From: JANXAZ01 sp037446605
Lineage (GTDB): Bacteria; Pseudomonadota; Alphaproteobacteria; Geminicoccales; Geminicoccaceae
DNA length: 64,000 nt
Assembly (NCBI GenBank): GCA_037446605.1
Contig: JBBIIE010000005.1
Span: 1 to 64,000, forward strand
Direction of reading: 5' to 3'
This document shows positions 8,317-17,690 of the stretch, piece by piece (positions within the stretch are counted from its first letter, which is position 1; each line of letters begins with the position of its first letter). Below the pieces are notes generated by a model. That model was not told where the DNA came from and did no database searches. It saw only the letters and a program-made list of their open reading frames with translations. Position numbers and translations under genes: made by a program.

Positions 8317-9585
8317 ATGGAAGCGAGCGAGCGGACCAGCGAACGCGAGGCCGGCAGCACGCGGCGGGCCGTGCTCGTCGCCGGTGGGGCCTTGCTCGGT
8401 GCGGCGGTGAGCGGATTCCCGGCGATCGTCCGCGCCCAGCCCGACGCCATCCGTTTGGGCCATCTCACACCGCGCACCGGCTTCCTGGGCGTGCTCGGCG
8501 ATTACGCCGTGCTCGGGCTCGAGATTGCGAAAGAGGAGATCAACGCCGCGGGTGGGGTCCTGGGCCGGCGGCTCGAGATCCTCTCCGAAGATTCGATCAA
8601 CCCGGACACCGCAGCGACCAAGGCCACCCGTATGCTGGAGCGCGACGGCGTGGCTTTCCTCGTGGGCGAGATCAGTTCGGCTTCGGCGCTCGCCATCTCG
8701 CAGGTCGCGGCGCGCGCCAAGCGGCTGTTCGTGGCGGTCGGACCGCGCTCCGACGTCCTCCGCGGCAAGAACTGCAACCGCTACATGTTCTGCACCGACA
8801 TCCCGAACACGGTGATGGTCAACGCCGTCGGCCGGGCGCTGCTACGGGACGGCATGGTCAAAGGGAAGAAGTTCTTCACCGTGACGTCGGATTACGTGTT
8901 CGGTCACGATCTGCTGCGGGCGGCCAAGGCCTTCTTCGCCGCGCACGGGGCGTTGCACATCGGTGACGAACTCGTGGCCACCGACGTCACCGACTTCAGC
9001 CCCTATCTCCTCAAGGCGCGTCAGGCACGGCCCGACATCGTCTGTCTCAACCTGGCGGGCAACCAGGTGACGAACTTCGTCAAGCAATACGCCGAATTCG
9101 GCCTGCCCTACCCGACCGTCGGCTTCAACCTCAACACGGCCGACGCCTGGGCCGCCGGGCCCGGCAACCTCTCGGGCACCTGGCCCACGGTCTGGTACCA
9201 CACGCTCGACACGCCGGGCTCACGGGCCTTCGTCGCCGCCTTCACCAAGAAACACGGCAAGCCGCCCGAGAACCACGCCTGGATCACCTACGTCGTCATC
9301 AAAATGATCGCCCGGGCGATCGAAGAGACCAAATCGACCGACAGCGAGCAGCTCATCGCTTACTTCGAGAAGGGGCCGACCTTCGACATCCTGAAAAAAC
9401 GGCCGGCCTATTTCCGTGCCCGGGATCATCAATTGATCCAGGAGGCCTACCCCTTCTCGGTCAAACCGGCGGACAAGATGAAGGACAAGTGGGATCTCAT
9501 GGAGCTCGGCCCGGCCGTCCCGGCCGAGAACGAGCCGCTCGAGGTGATCTACCCCACGGCCGAACAGAACAGCTGCGTGCTCTGA
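8317..9585 (+). CDS. Periplasmic substrate-binding protein of a Liv/urea-type ABC importer
   Basis: This 422-residue protein is exported, probably by the Tat route: a twin arginine (STRRAVLVAGGALLGAAVSG) precedes a hydrophobic stretch and a likely cleavage after IVRAQ. The mature part is a type I periplasmic-binding fold of the LivJ/AmiC/UrtA class, with IRLGHLTPRTGF, INAAGGVLGRRLEI and the mid-protein block ARQARPDIVCLNLAGNQ. It begins a tight operon with LivH- and fused LivMGF-like partners. The ATG at 8317 is preferred over GTG at 8290 because GGGGAGG lies just upstream. Homologues bind amino acids, amides, urea or aromatic and organic acids. The tcu-like downstream genes favour a carboxylate ligand, which is inference. 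Confidence 0.9.
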   Translation: MEASERTSEREAGSTRRAVLVAGGALLGAAVSGFPAIVRAQPDAIRLGHLTPRTGFLGVLGDYAVLGLEIAKEEINAAGGVLGRRLEILSEDSINPDTAATKATRMLERDGVAFLVGEISSASALAISQVAARAKRLFVAVGPRSDVLRGKNCNRYMFCTDIPNTVMVNAVGRALLRDGMVKGKKFFTVTSDYVFGHDLLRAAKAFFAAHGALHIGDELVATDVTDFSPYLLKARQARPDIVCLNLAGNQVTNFVKQYAEFGLPYPTVGFNLNTADAWAAGPGNLSGTWPTVWYHTLDTPGSRAFVAAFTKKHGKPPENHAWITYVVIKMIARAIEETKSTDSEQLIAYFEKGPTFDILKKRPAYFRARDHQLIQEAYPFSVKPADKMKDKWDLMELGPAVPAENEPLEVIYPTAEQNSCVL

Positions 9586-9636
9586 GCCGCGGCCGAACGC
9601 GAACGCGCGCACGACCCCGCCCGGAAACCGCGAGGG

Positions 9637-10512
9637 ATGGAGCTCGTCTTCCTGCTCGAGCAGGTCGTCAACGGCCTCGTGCTCGGTGGATATTACCTGC
9701 TCGTAGCGCTGGGTCTCGCCCTCGTCTTCAGCGTGGGTGGGGTCGTCAATTTGGCCCACGGCGCTTTCTACGCGATCGGAGCCTATCTCGCCCACCTGAT
9801 CGCCGAACGCGTGGGCTTCCTGGGCGGTGTGATCCTGTCACCCGTGCTCGTGGCGCTGCTCGGTGTGCTGTTCGAGCGGACCCTGCTGCGCCGCTTCTAC
9901 GAGGCCGATCCGATCCAGGGACTGCTCGTCACCTTCGGCCTCGCCATGATCGTCGAGCAGCTCCTGCGGATCGTCTTCGGTGCCGCCCCCATCCCGGTGG
10001 CCATGCCCGCGGCGCTCAAGGGCTCGGTGCTGGTGGGCGATTTCCTCTTCTCCCGCTACCGGCTCGCGATGCTCGCGGTCGTCGTCTTCGTCCTCGCCGC
10101 GATCTGGTTCCTGTTGCACCGCACCGCTTTCGGCCGGGTCGTGCGGGCCGGGATCGACCGCCCCGACATGGTGGCGGCCCTCGGCATCCGGCTCGCGCCC
10201 TACCGGCTCGGCGTGGTCGCGCTCGGCGTGGGGCTCGCGGCTCTCGCGGGCGCCCTCTTCGCGCCGATCGCCGTGGTTCATCCGGCGATGGGTGAAGAAA
10301 TCCTGACCACCGCCTTCGTCGTCGTGGTGATCGGTGGGCTCGGCAGCTTCTGGGGCGTGATCCTCGCGGCCCTGCTCGTGGGCGTCACGCGCGGTGTGAC
10401 CATCCATTTCGTCCCCGCGGCGGGCGAGGCTTCGATGTACCTGCTCATGTTCCTCGTACTCCTCCTCCGCCCGCGCGGTCTCCTGGGCGAGCGGATCGGA
10501 CGGTTCGAATGA
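9637..10512 (+). CDS. livH: LivH-type ABC transporter permease
   Basis: This 291-residue integral membrane protein has about eight hydrophobic segments. It opens with the LivH signature ELVFLLEQVVNGLVLGGYYL and shows LGLALVFSVGGVVNLAHGAF and the cytoplasmic coupling region RAGIDRPDMVAALGI. It pairs with the LivM half in the next protein to form the inner-membrane channel. Its stop overlaps the next start (ATGA), implying coupled translation and equimolar assembly. The symbol reflects family, not proven substrate. Confidence 0.92.
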   Translation: MELVFLLEQVVNGLVLGGYYLLVALGLALVFSVGGVVNLAHGAFYAIGAYLAHLIAERVGFLGGVILSPVLVALLGVLFERTLLRRFYEADPIQGLLVTFGLAMIVEQLLRIVFGAAPIPVAMPAALKGSVLVGDFLFSRYRLAMLAVVVFVLAAIWFLLHRTAFGRVVRAGIDRPDMVAALGIRLAPYRLGVVALGVGLAALAGALFAPIAVVHPAMGEEILTTAFVVVVIGGLGSFWGVILAALLVGVTRGVTIHFVPAAGEASMYLLMFLVLLLRPRGLLGERIGRFE

Positions 10513-13079
10513 GCACGCCGGCCCTTTCCCTGCCGAGCTCGGGCGGGGTCGGGACGCTCGCCCCCTCGCGGTTCCGGCCGCTCCTCGTCGGCGCCGTGGG
10601 CCTGCTCCTGCTCCCGGTCGCCGTGCCCTGGCTCGGGCTCACCCTCGGCAACGCCGCCGTTCTCGTGATCCTCGCGATCGCGGCGACCGGTCTCAACATC
10701 CTCGTGGGCTGGACCGGGCTCGTCTCGTTCGGCCACGGCACCTGGTTCGGGCTCGGCGCTTACGCGGCCGCGCTCCTCCAACGCCATCTCCTGCCGGGGC
10801 AGATCCTCCTCCCGACCGCGGGCGCCATCCTGTTCGTGGCCGTGCTCGCCACGATCGTGGGCTTTCTCGTGTTGCGCCGGCGCGGGGTCTATTTCGCCCT
10901 CATGACCTTGGCGCTCAGCGCCCTGACCTTCACGATCGCCTTCCGCTGGACCGAGGTCACGGGTGGCGAGGACGGTCTCGGCGGGCTCGAGCGGGGCGGC
11001 TTCGGCCCGGTCGATCTCGACGACCCGCTCGCCTGGTACCTGTTCGTCGCGGCCGTCGGCTTCCTCGTTCTCTGGTTTTGCACGCGGCTCGCCCGCTCAC
11101 CGGTCGGCCACGTGCTCGTGGCGATCCGTGAGCGCCAGGAGCGCGCCGCCTTCTTGGGCTACGCGGGCGACCGGTACCGGCTGTTGGCCTTCGTCCTGTC
11201 GGCGGCCATCACCGCGCTCGCAGGCGCGCTTTCGGGCTTCCAGCACTATCTCGTGACCGCCGAGACCACTTCGGTCGCCTTCTCGGGGGAACTCCTCGCG
11301 ATGGTGGTGATCGGCGGGATGCACCACCTCCTGGGCCCGGCGCTCGGCGTCGTCTTCTACCTGCTCTTCCGCGAGCTCTTCTCGATCTGGACCGACGATT
11401 GGCTCTTGTGGTTCGGCCTCGTCTTCGTGGTCTTCGTCCTGTTCTCTCCCGAAGGGCTGGTCGGCATCGCGCGGCGGATCCGCGCGCGGCTGGCACCGCC
11501 GCCGATCGCGGCCGCGGCCATGAGCGGGCGGCGGATCCACACGGGCCTGCCCTTGCCCTCCTTCCTGCGACGACCGCGATGGGAGGGTCCCCTCCTCGAA
11601 GTCGAGGACGTGCACAAGCGGTTCGGCGGCATCCGCGCGGTCGAAGGGGTCTCGCTCGAGGTCCGGGGCGAGGAGATCCACGCCCTCATCGGTCCGAACG
11701 GCGCCGGTAAGACGACGCTCTTCAACCTGCTCTCGGGCCGTTTCCCGCCCGATGCCGGACGGATCCGCCTGGCCGGCCGCGACGTGACGGGGGTCGGGCC
11801 GGATGCCGCCTGCCGGCTCGGCATCGCCCGCTCCTTCCAGATCACCCACCTCTTCCCGGGGCTCTCGGTCTACGAGAATCTCCGCCTCGCCGTGCAGGCC
11901 CGCCACCCCGCCGGCTTTTCGCTCTGGCGTGACGTCGAGGACATCACGCCGATCCACGAAGAAACCCGCGAGCTCGTGCGCTGGCTCGGTCTCGATGGCG
12001 TGGAGGGCGCGGTCGCGGGCGAACTTTCCTATGGCGGCCAAAGGCTCGTCGATCTCGGGATCGCGCTCGCGAGCGCACCACGTCTCCTCCTCCTCGACGA
12101 GCCCATGGCCGGCCTCGCCGCCGCCGAACGCGACCGGATCGCCGGGCTCGTGGCCGAGATCGGCCGCGCGCTCCCGCTCGTGATCGTCGAGCACGATCTC
12201 GACCGGGTCCTGGCCCTCGCCGATCGCGTCACCGTCATGAACGAGGGGCGGGTGCTGGCGACCGGCTCGCCCGCCGAGGTGCGCGCCGACCGCCGTGTCC
12301 AGGAGGTCTACACCGGCACCGGCCGCGCGACCGTCTCCGCGGCGCGCCGAACCCTCGCCGCCGGCCCGCAGCTTCTCGCCGTGCGCGGCTTGCGGACCTT
12401 CTACGGCGCGAGCCTCGTCCTCGATTCCGTCGATCTCGAATGCGGCGCGCGCGAGATCCTGGCCGTGCTCGGCCGCAACGGTGCCGGCAAATCCACCCTC
12501 CTCAAGAGCATCTGCGGCCTCGTGCCGGCCGCTTCGGGCTCGATAACCTTCGCCGGCCGCGAGATCCGCATGCTCGATGCGGCCACGATCGCCCGGCTCG
12601 GCATCGGCTACGTCCCGCAGGGCCGCGGGCTCTTCGCCGGCATGAGCGTGCGCCACAATCTCGAGCTCGGCCGGCTCGCCCGCCCGCACGACGGGAGGAC
12701 GGGCGCGGTCTGGAGCGAGCACGAGATCCTCGAGCTCTTCCCGCGGCTCGCCGAACGGCTCGACACACCGGCCGATTACCTCTCGGGCGGCGAGCAGCAG
12801 ATGGTCGCGATCGCTCGCGCCCTTTCGGGCGACGTCCGCCTCCTGTTGCTCGACGAACCCTTCGAAGGCCTCGCCCCGGCCGTGGTCGAGGAGCTGTTCG
12901 GCTTCCTCGACCGCCTGCGCGAACGGATCGCCGTCCTGATCGTCGATCACGACCTCGACCACGCGCTCGCGCTCGCCGACCGTGTGCTCGTCCTCGAGCG
13001 CGGCCGCGTCCTGCACACCGGTCCGGCCCGGCCGCTCCTCGAGGATCTCGAGGAGCGGCGACGGATCCTCTGGCTCTGA
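10509..13079 (+). CDS. Fused LivM-LivG-LivF: permease plus two ATPase domains
   Basis: This 856-residue protein joins three usually separate subunits. Residues ~20-330 are a LivM permease with multiple membrane segments (GLNILVGWTGLVSFGHGTWF). Residues ~365-610 are a LivG-like ATPase (Walker A GPNGAGKTT near 395, signature LSYGGQR near 506, Walker B LLLLDEP). Residues ~625-856 are a LivF-like ATPase (Walker A GRNGAGKST near 655, signature LSGGEQQ near 758, LLLLDEP). The links are short and basic (RRIRARLAPPP; TGTGRATVSAARR), and all catalytic motifs look intact, so the fusion should be functional. LivM-LivG fusions are known; all three in one chain is unusual. With LivH and the binding protein it makes a full importer. 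Confidence 0.93.
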   Translation: MSTPALSLPSSGGVGTLAPSRFRPLLVGAVGLLLLPVAVPWLGLTLGNAAVLVILAIAATGLNILVGWTGLVSFGHGTWFGLGAYAAALLQRHLLPGQILLPTAGAILFVAVLATIVGFLVLRRRGVYFALMTLALSALTFTIAFRWTEVTGGEDGLGGLERGGFGPVDLDDPLAWYLFVAAVGFLVLWFCTRLARSPVGHVLVAIRERQERAAFLGYAGDRYRLLAFVLSAAITALAGALSGFQHYLVTAETTSVAFSGELLAMVVIGGMHHLLGPALGVVFYLLFRELFSIWTDDWLLWFGLVFVVFVLFSPEGLVGIARRIRARLAPPPIAAAAMSGRRIHTGLPLPSFLRRPRWEGPLLEVEDVHKRFGGIRAVEGVSLEVRGEEIHALIGPNGAGKTTLFNLLSGRFPPDAGRIRLAGRDVTGVGPDAACRLGIARSFQITHLFPGLSVYENLRLAVQARHPAGFSLWRDVEDITPIHEETRELVRWLGLDGVEGAVAGELSYGGQRLVDLGIALASAPRLLLLDEPMAGLAAAERDRIAGLVAEIGRALPLVIVEHDLDRVLALADRVTVMNEGRVLATGSPAEVRADRRVQEVYTGTGRATVSAARRTLAAGPQLLAVRGLRTFYGASLVLDSVDLECGAREILAVLGRNGAGKSTLLKSICGLVPAASGSITFAGREIRMLDAATIARLGIGYVPQGRGLFAGMSVRHNLELGRLARPHDGRTGAVWSEHEILELFPRLAERLDTPADYLSGGEQQMVAIARALSGDVRLLLLDEPFEGLAPAVVEELFGFLDRLRERIAVLIVDHDLDHALALADRVLVLERGRVLHTGPARPLLEDLEERRRILWL

Positions 13080-13101
13080 ACCGACTCCCGGGACCGCCAC
13101 C

Positions 13102-14589
13102 TTGAACCGATCCGACGATTGGGATCCGAGCTCGGCGACGGTCGCACGGCACCCGCTGCTCCTCGCCGGCGAGTGGGTGGAAGGCGAGGGCGCAGCCCTG
13201 GTCGTGCACGATCGCTTCACCCTCGAACCCTGGGCACTCGTGCACGAGGCGAGCCCGGCGCAGGGTGAGGCGGCGCTCGCCCGCGCGCATGCGGCGGCCG
13301 CGGCGGGGGCGCCTTCGCCCTTCGAGCGTGGGCGGATCCTCGACCGGGCGGCGCGGCTGCTCGAGGAGCGGGCCGAGCGGTTCGTCGCCACGATGCAGGC
13401 GGAGGCCGGTTTCACCCGCGCCGATGCCGAAGGCGAGCTGCGCCGGGCCGTGCAGACGTTCCTGCTCTCGGCGGAAGAGGCCCGCCGGCTCGCGGGCGAG
13501 ATGTTGCCGCTCGAAGGAGCGCCGGGTCAGGAGGGCCGGCTCGGCTTCACGATCCGCGTGCCGTTGGGCGTCGTTTTGGCGATCACGCCCTTCAACGCGC
13601 CTTTGAACACGGTCGCACACAAGATCGCGCCCGCCCTCGCGGCCGGCAACGCGGTGATCTTGAAGCCCTCCTCGAGCACCCCCGTCACCGCGCTGCTCTT
13701 GGGTGGGCTCCTCCTGGAAGCCGGCCTGCCACCCCCTTTCCTCTCCGTGCTCTGCGGCCGCGGTCCGTTCACCCTGACGCTCGTCGAGGATCCGCGGGTC
13801 CGCTTCGTCGCCTTCACGGGCTCGACCGAGGCGGGCCTCGCCATCCAGCGCCGGGCCGGCTTGAAGCGCACCCAGATGGAGCTCGGCTCGATCGCCTTCA
13901 CGATCCTCTGCGCCGATGCCGATCTCGACGCCGCCCTGCCCAAGATCGTGAACGCGGCCTACCGCAAGGCCGGGCAGGTCTGCACCTCGATCCAGATCCT
14001 GCTCGTCGAGCAGCCGATCGCCGCCGAGGTCGAGCGGCGCCTCGCCGAGCGGGTCCGCTCGCTCGAGGCCGGCGATCCGCGGGCGCCCGAGACCTTCGTC
14101 GGCCCGTTGATCTCCGAAGCCGAGGCCGGTCGGGTCGAGGCCTGGATCGCCGAGGCGGTGGCGGCCGGGGCACGGCCGTTGGCCGGCGGCGCTCGGCGTG
14201 GCGCCGTGGTGCAACCCACCCTGCTCGCCGACCTGCGCCCCGAGATGAAAGTCTCGTGCCAGGAGGTGTTCGGACCGGTGCTGGGTCTCGTGTCGTTCAC
14301 CCGCCTCGACGAGGCGATCGAGCGCGTGAACGCCACACCCTACGGGCTCGCGACCGGGATCTTCACCGACAGTCTCGACCTGGCATTCGAAGCGGCGCGT
14401 CGCCTCGAGGTCGGCGCCGTGCACGTCAACGAGACCTCGAGCTCGCGGGTCGACCTCATGCCCTATGGCGGTTGCAAGGCGTCGGGCTTCGGCCGCGAGG
14501 GTCCGCGCTGGGCGATCCGCGAGATGAGCGAGGAGCGGGTGGTCACGATCCGGCTCGCCGGTCGCCGCCGCGCCGGGATGCGAGGGTGA
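13102..14589 (+). CDS. NAD(P)-dependent aldehyde dehydrogenase
   Basis: This 495-residue ALDH superfamily member has the nucleotide-binding block VVLAITPFNAPLNTVAHK, the glutamate region ELGSIAFTILCADADLD and the nucleophile Cys in AGQVCTSIQILL; the end reads YGGCKASGFGREG. The usual ELGGK is ELGSI, as in lactaldehyde/semialdehyde subgroups. A TTG at 13102 gives normal length, because the next in-frame ATG would remove the N-terminal strand; the ribosome site is weak. It oxidises an aldehyde or semialdehyde to an acid and lies between importer and TcuA-like genes, so the substrate is probably an intermediate of that pathway. Confidence 0.88.
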   Translation: MNRSDDWDPSSATVARHPLLLAGEWVEGEGAALVVHDRFTLEPWALVHEASPAQGEAALARAHAAAAAGAPSPFERGRILDRAARLLEERAERFVATMQAEAGFTRADAEGELRRAVQTFLLSAEEARRLAGEMLPLEGAPGQEGRLGFTIRVPLGVVLAITPFNAPLNTVAHKIAPALAAGNAVILKPSSSTPVTALLLGGLLLEAGLPPPFLSVLCGRGPFTLTLVEDPRVRFVAFTGSTEAGLAIQRRAGLKRTQMELGSIAFTILCADADLDAALPKIVNAAYRKAGQVCTSIQILLVEQPIAAEVERRLAERVRSLEAGDPRAPETFVGPLISEAEAGRVEAWIAEAVAAGARPLAGGARRGAVVQPTLLADLRPEMKVSCQEVFGPVLGLVSFTRLDEAIERVNATPYGLATGIFTDSLDLAFEAARRLEVGAVHVNETSSSRVDLMPYGGCKASGFGREGPRWAIREMSEERVVTIRLAGRRRAGMRG

Positions 14590-14591
14590 GC

Positions 14592-15992
14592 ATGCGGCTC
14601 GAACGCCCGGGCGGCCGGGACGTGATCGTCGTGGGCGGCGGCAATGCCGGGCTCTGCGCCGCCCTCGAGGCGGCCGCGCACGGCGCGAGGGTGATCGTCC
14701 TCGAAGCCGCCCCGGCACCCTACCGGGGCGGCAATTCGCGCCACACCCGCAACATCCGCTTGCTCCACGAGGGACCGCTCGGCCCTCTCGAAGGCAGCTA
14801 CGAGGAAGAGGAGTTCCTCGCCGACCTGCTTGCCGTGACCAAGGGCAAGACCGACGAACACCTGGCCCGGCTCGTCATCCGACGGTCGAGCGAGTGCCTG
14901 CCCTGGATGCGGCGGCAGGGTGTGGCCTTCCAGCCCTCGCTCACGGGAACGCTCTCGCTCGCCCGCACCAACGCCTTCTTCCTGGGCGGCGGCAAGGCCC
15001 TGCTCAACGCCTATTGGAACCGAGTGGCCGCGCTCGGCGTCGAGGTCGCCTACGAAACGCCGGTCCGCCACGTCGTCATCGAGAAGGGACGCTTCAGGGC
15101 CGTCGAGGTCGAAAGCGGTGGGCGCCGCCTGGTGCTCGAGGCGCGCGCGGTCGTGCTCGCCGCGGGCGGCTTCGAAGCCGACTTCGCGAAGCTCGAACGC
15201 GGCTGGGGCCCGAGCGCCCGCAACTTCCTGATCCGTGGCACGCCCTACAATCGCGGCGAAGTGCTCGACGATCTCTTGGCGCAGGGAGCCCGGTCGGTCG
15301 GCGATCCCACGCAGTGCCATTGCGTCGCGATCGACGGCCGCGCCCCCAAATGGGACGGCGGAATCGCCACCCGGCTCGACTGCGTGCCCTTCGGCATCGT
15401 CGTGAACCGCGCGGGTGAACGCTTCTACGACGAGGGCGAGGACGTCTGGCCCAAACGCTACGCGATCTGGGGGCGGCTCGTGGCCCTGCAGCCCGATCAG
15501 ATCGCCTTCGCCATCGTCGATGCCGAGAGCCGGGAGCTCTTCATGCCCTCGATCTACCCACCGATCCGCGCCGAGACGATCGACGAGCTGGCGCACCGGC
15601 TCGACCTGCCGGCCGATCGCCTGGCCGAGACGGTCGCGCGCTTCAACGCCGCCTGCCGCCCGGGTCGCTTCCACCCTACCGAACCCGACGGCCTCGCGAC
15701 CGTGGGTCTCGACCCGCCCAAGAGCAACTGGGCGCGGCCGATCCGCACCCCGCCCTTCGAGGCCTATCCGCTGCGGCCCGGCGTGACCTTCACCTATCTC
15801 GGCCTCGCGGTCGACGAGTGGGCCCGCGTCCAAGGGCCGGAGGGGCCTTTCGACGGGGTCCATGCGGCGGGCGAGATCATGGCGGGTTCGATTTTGGGCG
15901 AGGGTTATCTGGCCGGCTTCGGCATGACGATCGGCACCGTGTTCGGCCGGATCGCAGGTGGGGAGGCGGCGGCCCGTGCCCGCGCTGCCTGA
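14592..15992 (+). CDS. tcuA: TcuA-like FAD-dependent tricarballylate dehydrogenase
   Basis: This 466-residue flavoprotein opens with the FAD motif VIVVGGGNAGLCAALEAAAH. It then carries RGGNSRHTRNIRLLHEGP, a block characteristic of TcuA. The FAD-binding end reads GVHAAGEIMAGSILGEGYLA. In Salmonella TcuA oxidises tricarballylate to cis-aconitate and TcuB reoxidises its flavin. The following gene is a TcuB homologue overlapping by 17 bp, which makes the family call firm. No TcuC transporter is present; the Liv-type importer takes its place, so the true substrate may be another polycarboxylate. A GTG at 14586 overlapping the ALDH stop is an alternative start. Confidence 0.85.
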   Translation: MRLERPGGRDVIVVGGGNAGLCAALEAAAHGARVIVLEAAPAPYRGGNSRHTRNIRLLHEGPLGPLEGSYEEEEFLADLLAVTKGKTDEHLARLVIRRSSECLPWMRRQGVAFQPSLTGTLSLARTNAFFLGGGKALLNAYWNRVAALGVEVAYETPVRHVVIEKGRFRAVEVESGGRRLVLEARAVVLAAGGFEADFAKLERGWGPSARNFLIRGTPYNRGEVLDDLLAQGARSVGDPTQCHCVAIDGRAPKWDGGIATRLDCVPFGIVVNRAGERFYDEGEDVWPKRYAIWGRLVALQPDQIAFAIVDAESRELFMPSIYPPIRAETIDELAHRLDLPADRLAETVARFNAACRPGRFHPTEPDGLATVGLDPPKSNWARPIRTPPFEAYPLRPGVTFTYLGLAVDEWARVQGPEGPFDGVHAAGEIMAGSILGEGYLAGFGMTIGTVFGRIAGGEAAARARAA

Positions 15993-17064
15993 GCTCGGCT
16001 CGGCCCTGGCGGAGGCGCGCCGCGAGCTCGAGATCTGCAACGCCTGCCGCTATTGCGAGGGCTATTGCGCGGTCTTCCCGGCGATGACGCTGCACCGCGC
16101 CTTCGAAAACGGCACGCTCCTCCAGCTCGCCAATCTCTGCCACGGCTGCCGAGCCTGCTTCTACGCCTGCCAATACGCCCCGCCGCACGAATTCGCGGTC
16201 AACCTACCACGCGCGCTCGCCGAGCTCCGCGCTGCGAGCTGGGAGAGGCTCGTCCCGCCACCTCCCTTCGCGCGCCTCTTCCAGCGCCGGGCCGAGGCGA
16301 CCGTGGCGCTCTTCGTGGGCGCCCTCGCCGCGATGCTCGCGGCCCTGTTCGCGCTCCGGCCGGAGAGCGGTGACGGCTTCTACGCCCGTCTCTCGCACGG
16401 GGCGATGGTGGCGATCTTCCTGCCCGCTTTCACCGTCCCGCTCCTCCTGCTCGCGCTGGCCCTGCGGCGCTATTGGCGGCTCGTCGACGGTCGGCCGATC
16501 CGGCTCCGCCATCTCGTCACCGCCCTCCGCGACGCCGCCACGCTCGCCAATCTCCGGGGCGGTGCCCAAAAGGGTTGTCAATTCGAGGCGGGCGATCGAC
16601 CGTCGAACGCTCGGCGTCGGGCGCACGGGCTCCTTCTCTGGGGCTTCCTCCTCTGCTTCGCCTCGACGAGCGCCGCCACGGTCATGCATTACGGCTTCGA
16701 TTGGCCGGCGCCTTACGGCTTCTGGACTCCGCCCAAGCTCTTGGGCCTACCGGGCGGGATCCTCATGGTCCTGGGCGGGCTCGCCATGATCCTTCTCGCC
16801 CGCCGCGCCGATCCGGAGCTCGCTTCGCCCGCCCACCGGGGGGGTGAGGCGACGTTCCGGCTCTTGGTCGTGGCCGTGCCGGCGAGCGGGCTCCTGCTCT
16901 GGGCGGCCACCGGCACCCGGCTCGTGGCACCGCTCCTCGCCCTCCACCTCGCGGCGGTTCTGGCCTTCTTCCTCGCGATACCCTATTCGCGGATGGCCCA
17001 CGCGCCCTTCCGGCTCGGAGCACTGCTCCGGAATGCCCAGGAGCGCGAAGCCGCAGGGAGTTGA
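15976..17064 (+). CDS. tcuB: TcuB-like iron-sulfur/cytochrome membrane protein
   Basis: This 362-residue partner of TcuA has two N-terminal 4Fe-4S motifs (CNACRYCEGYCAVFP and CHGCRACFYACQYAP, residues ~16-62). About six hydrophobic segments follow, with His residues that could ligate heme (RLSHGAMVAIFLP, RRRAHGLLLWGFLL, VMHYGFDWPAP). Family knowledge: TcuB passes electrons from reduced TcuA flavin to the quinone pool. Start GTG 15976 has GGGGAGG nine bases upstream; GTG 15958 is an alternative. It overlaps tcuA, so the two are coupled. It ends the operon that begins at 8317. Confidence 0.87.
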   Translation: MPALPELGSALAEARRELEICNACRYCEGYCAVFPAMTLHRAFENGTLLQLANLCHGCRACFYACQYAPPHEFAVNLPRALAELRAASWERLVPPPPFARLFQRRAEATVALFVGALAAMLAALFALRPESGDGFYARLSHGAMVAIFLPAFTVPLLLLALALRRYWRLVDGRPIRLRHLVTALRDAATLANLRGGAQKGCQFEAGDRPSNARRRAHGLLLWGFLLCFASTSAATVMHYGFDWPAPYGFWTPPKLLGLPGGILMVLGGLAMILLARRADPELASPAHRGGEATFRLLVVAVPASGLLLWAATGTRLVAPLLALHLAAVLAFFLAIPYSRMAHAPFRLGALLRNAQEREAAGS

Positions 17065-17199
17065 AGCGCGCGAACGGAGGCGGGCACCCCGCGCGATCGG
17101 CGCGCGACCCTATCCTTCATCAATGTTTCAAGTCGGGATTTCCGAAGTGCCGGACCGCCCCATCCGCAGCACAAGGGTCATCCGCCCCGGCGGGCGGGA

Positions 17200-17667
17200 C
17201 CGGAGCGGGTACGGATGCCGTCGCAACTGCGTCGAGGGCTGGACGCCTTTGGATCCCGAGCATCTCCTGGTCGACGAGGCCCGGCTCCTCGCCCCTTCGG
17301 CGCCGGAGACGATGGGACGCGCCGCAGGCATGGGCACGCCGGAGCCGGCCTTCCGCGGCACCGGCCACGGCGTGCTGACCGACCGGCCGGGCGTGCTCTC
17401 CGCCGACTTCTTCACGAATCTCGTCGACACGAGCACCGCGTGGGTGCCGGTGAAGGCCGCGCGGAACCTTCGCGAGGGCTACGACCGCAAGACCGGCAGG
17501 GAGCCTTGGACCGCGATCCGGGTCGACCTGGTGTTCGGCGCGAACGCCCGGCTCCGTGCCGTTTCGGAGGTCTACGGGGCCGACGACGCCAATAGAAGTT
17601 CATGAAGGACTTCGTCGCGGCCTGGACGAAGGTGATGAACGCCGACCGGTTCGATTTTCGCCGCTGA
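17200..17667 (+). pseudogene. katG: Remnant of catalase-peroxidase katG (C-terminal end)
   Basis: About 140 codons match the extreme C-terminus of KatG. Blocks include LDPEHLLVDEARLLAPSAPE, then GHGVLTDRPGVLSADFFTNL, then RVDLVFGANARLRAVSEVYG. After a one-base frame change near 17585 the family ending appears as KDFVAAWTKVMNADRFDFRR with a TGA at 17665-17667. A full KatG is about 730 residues; the heme-binding N-terminal domain and most of the C-terminal domain are absent, and upstream sequence to 17065 is unrecognisable. The piece is truncated and frameshifted and cannot be functional. A hairpin terminator remains just downstream. Confidence 0.85.
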
Positions 17668-17690
17668 CCGGGGCACCGTGCCGGAACGAA

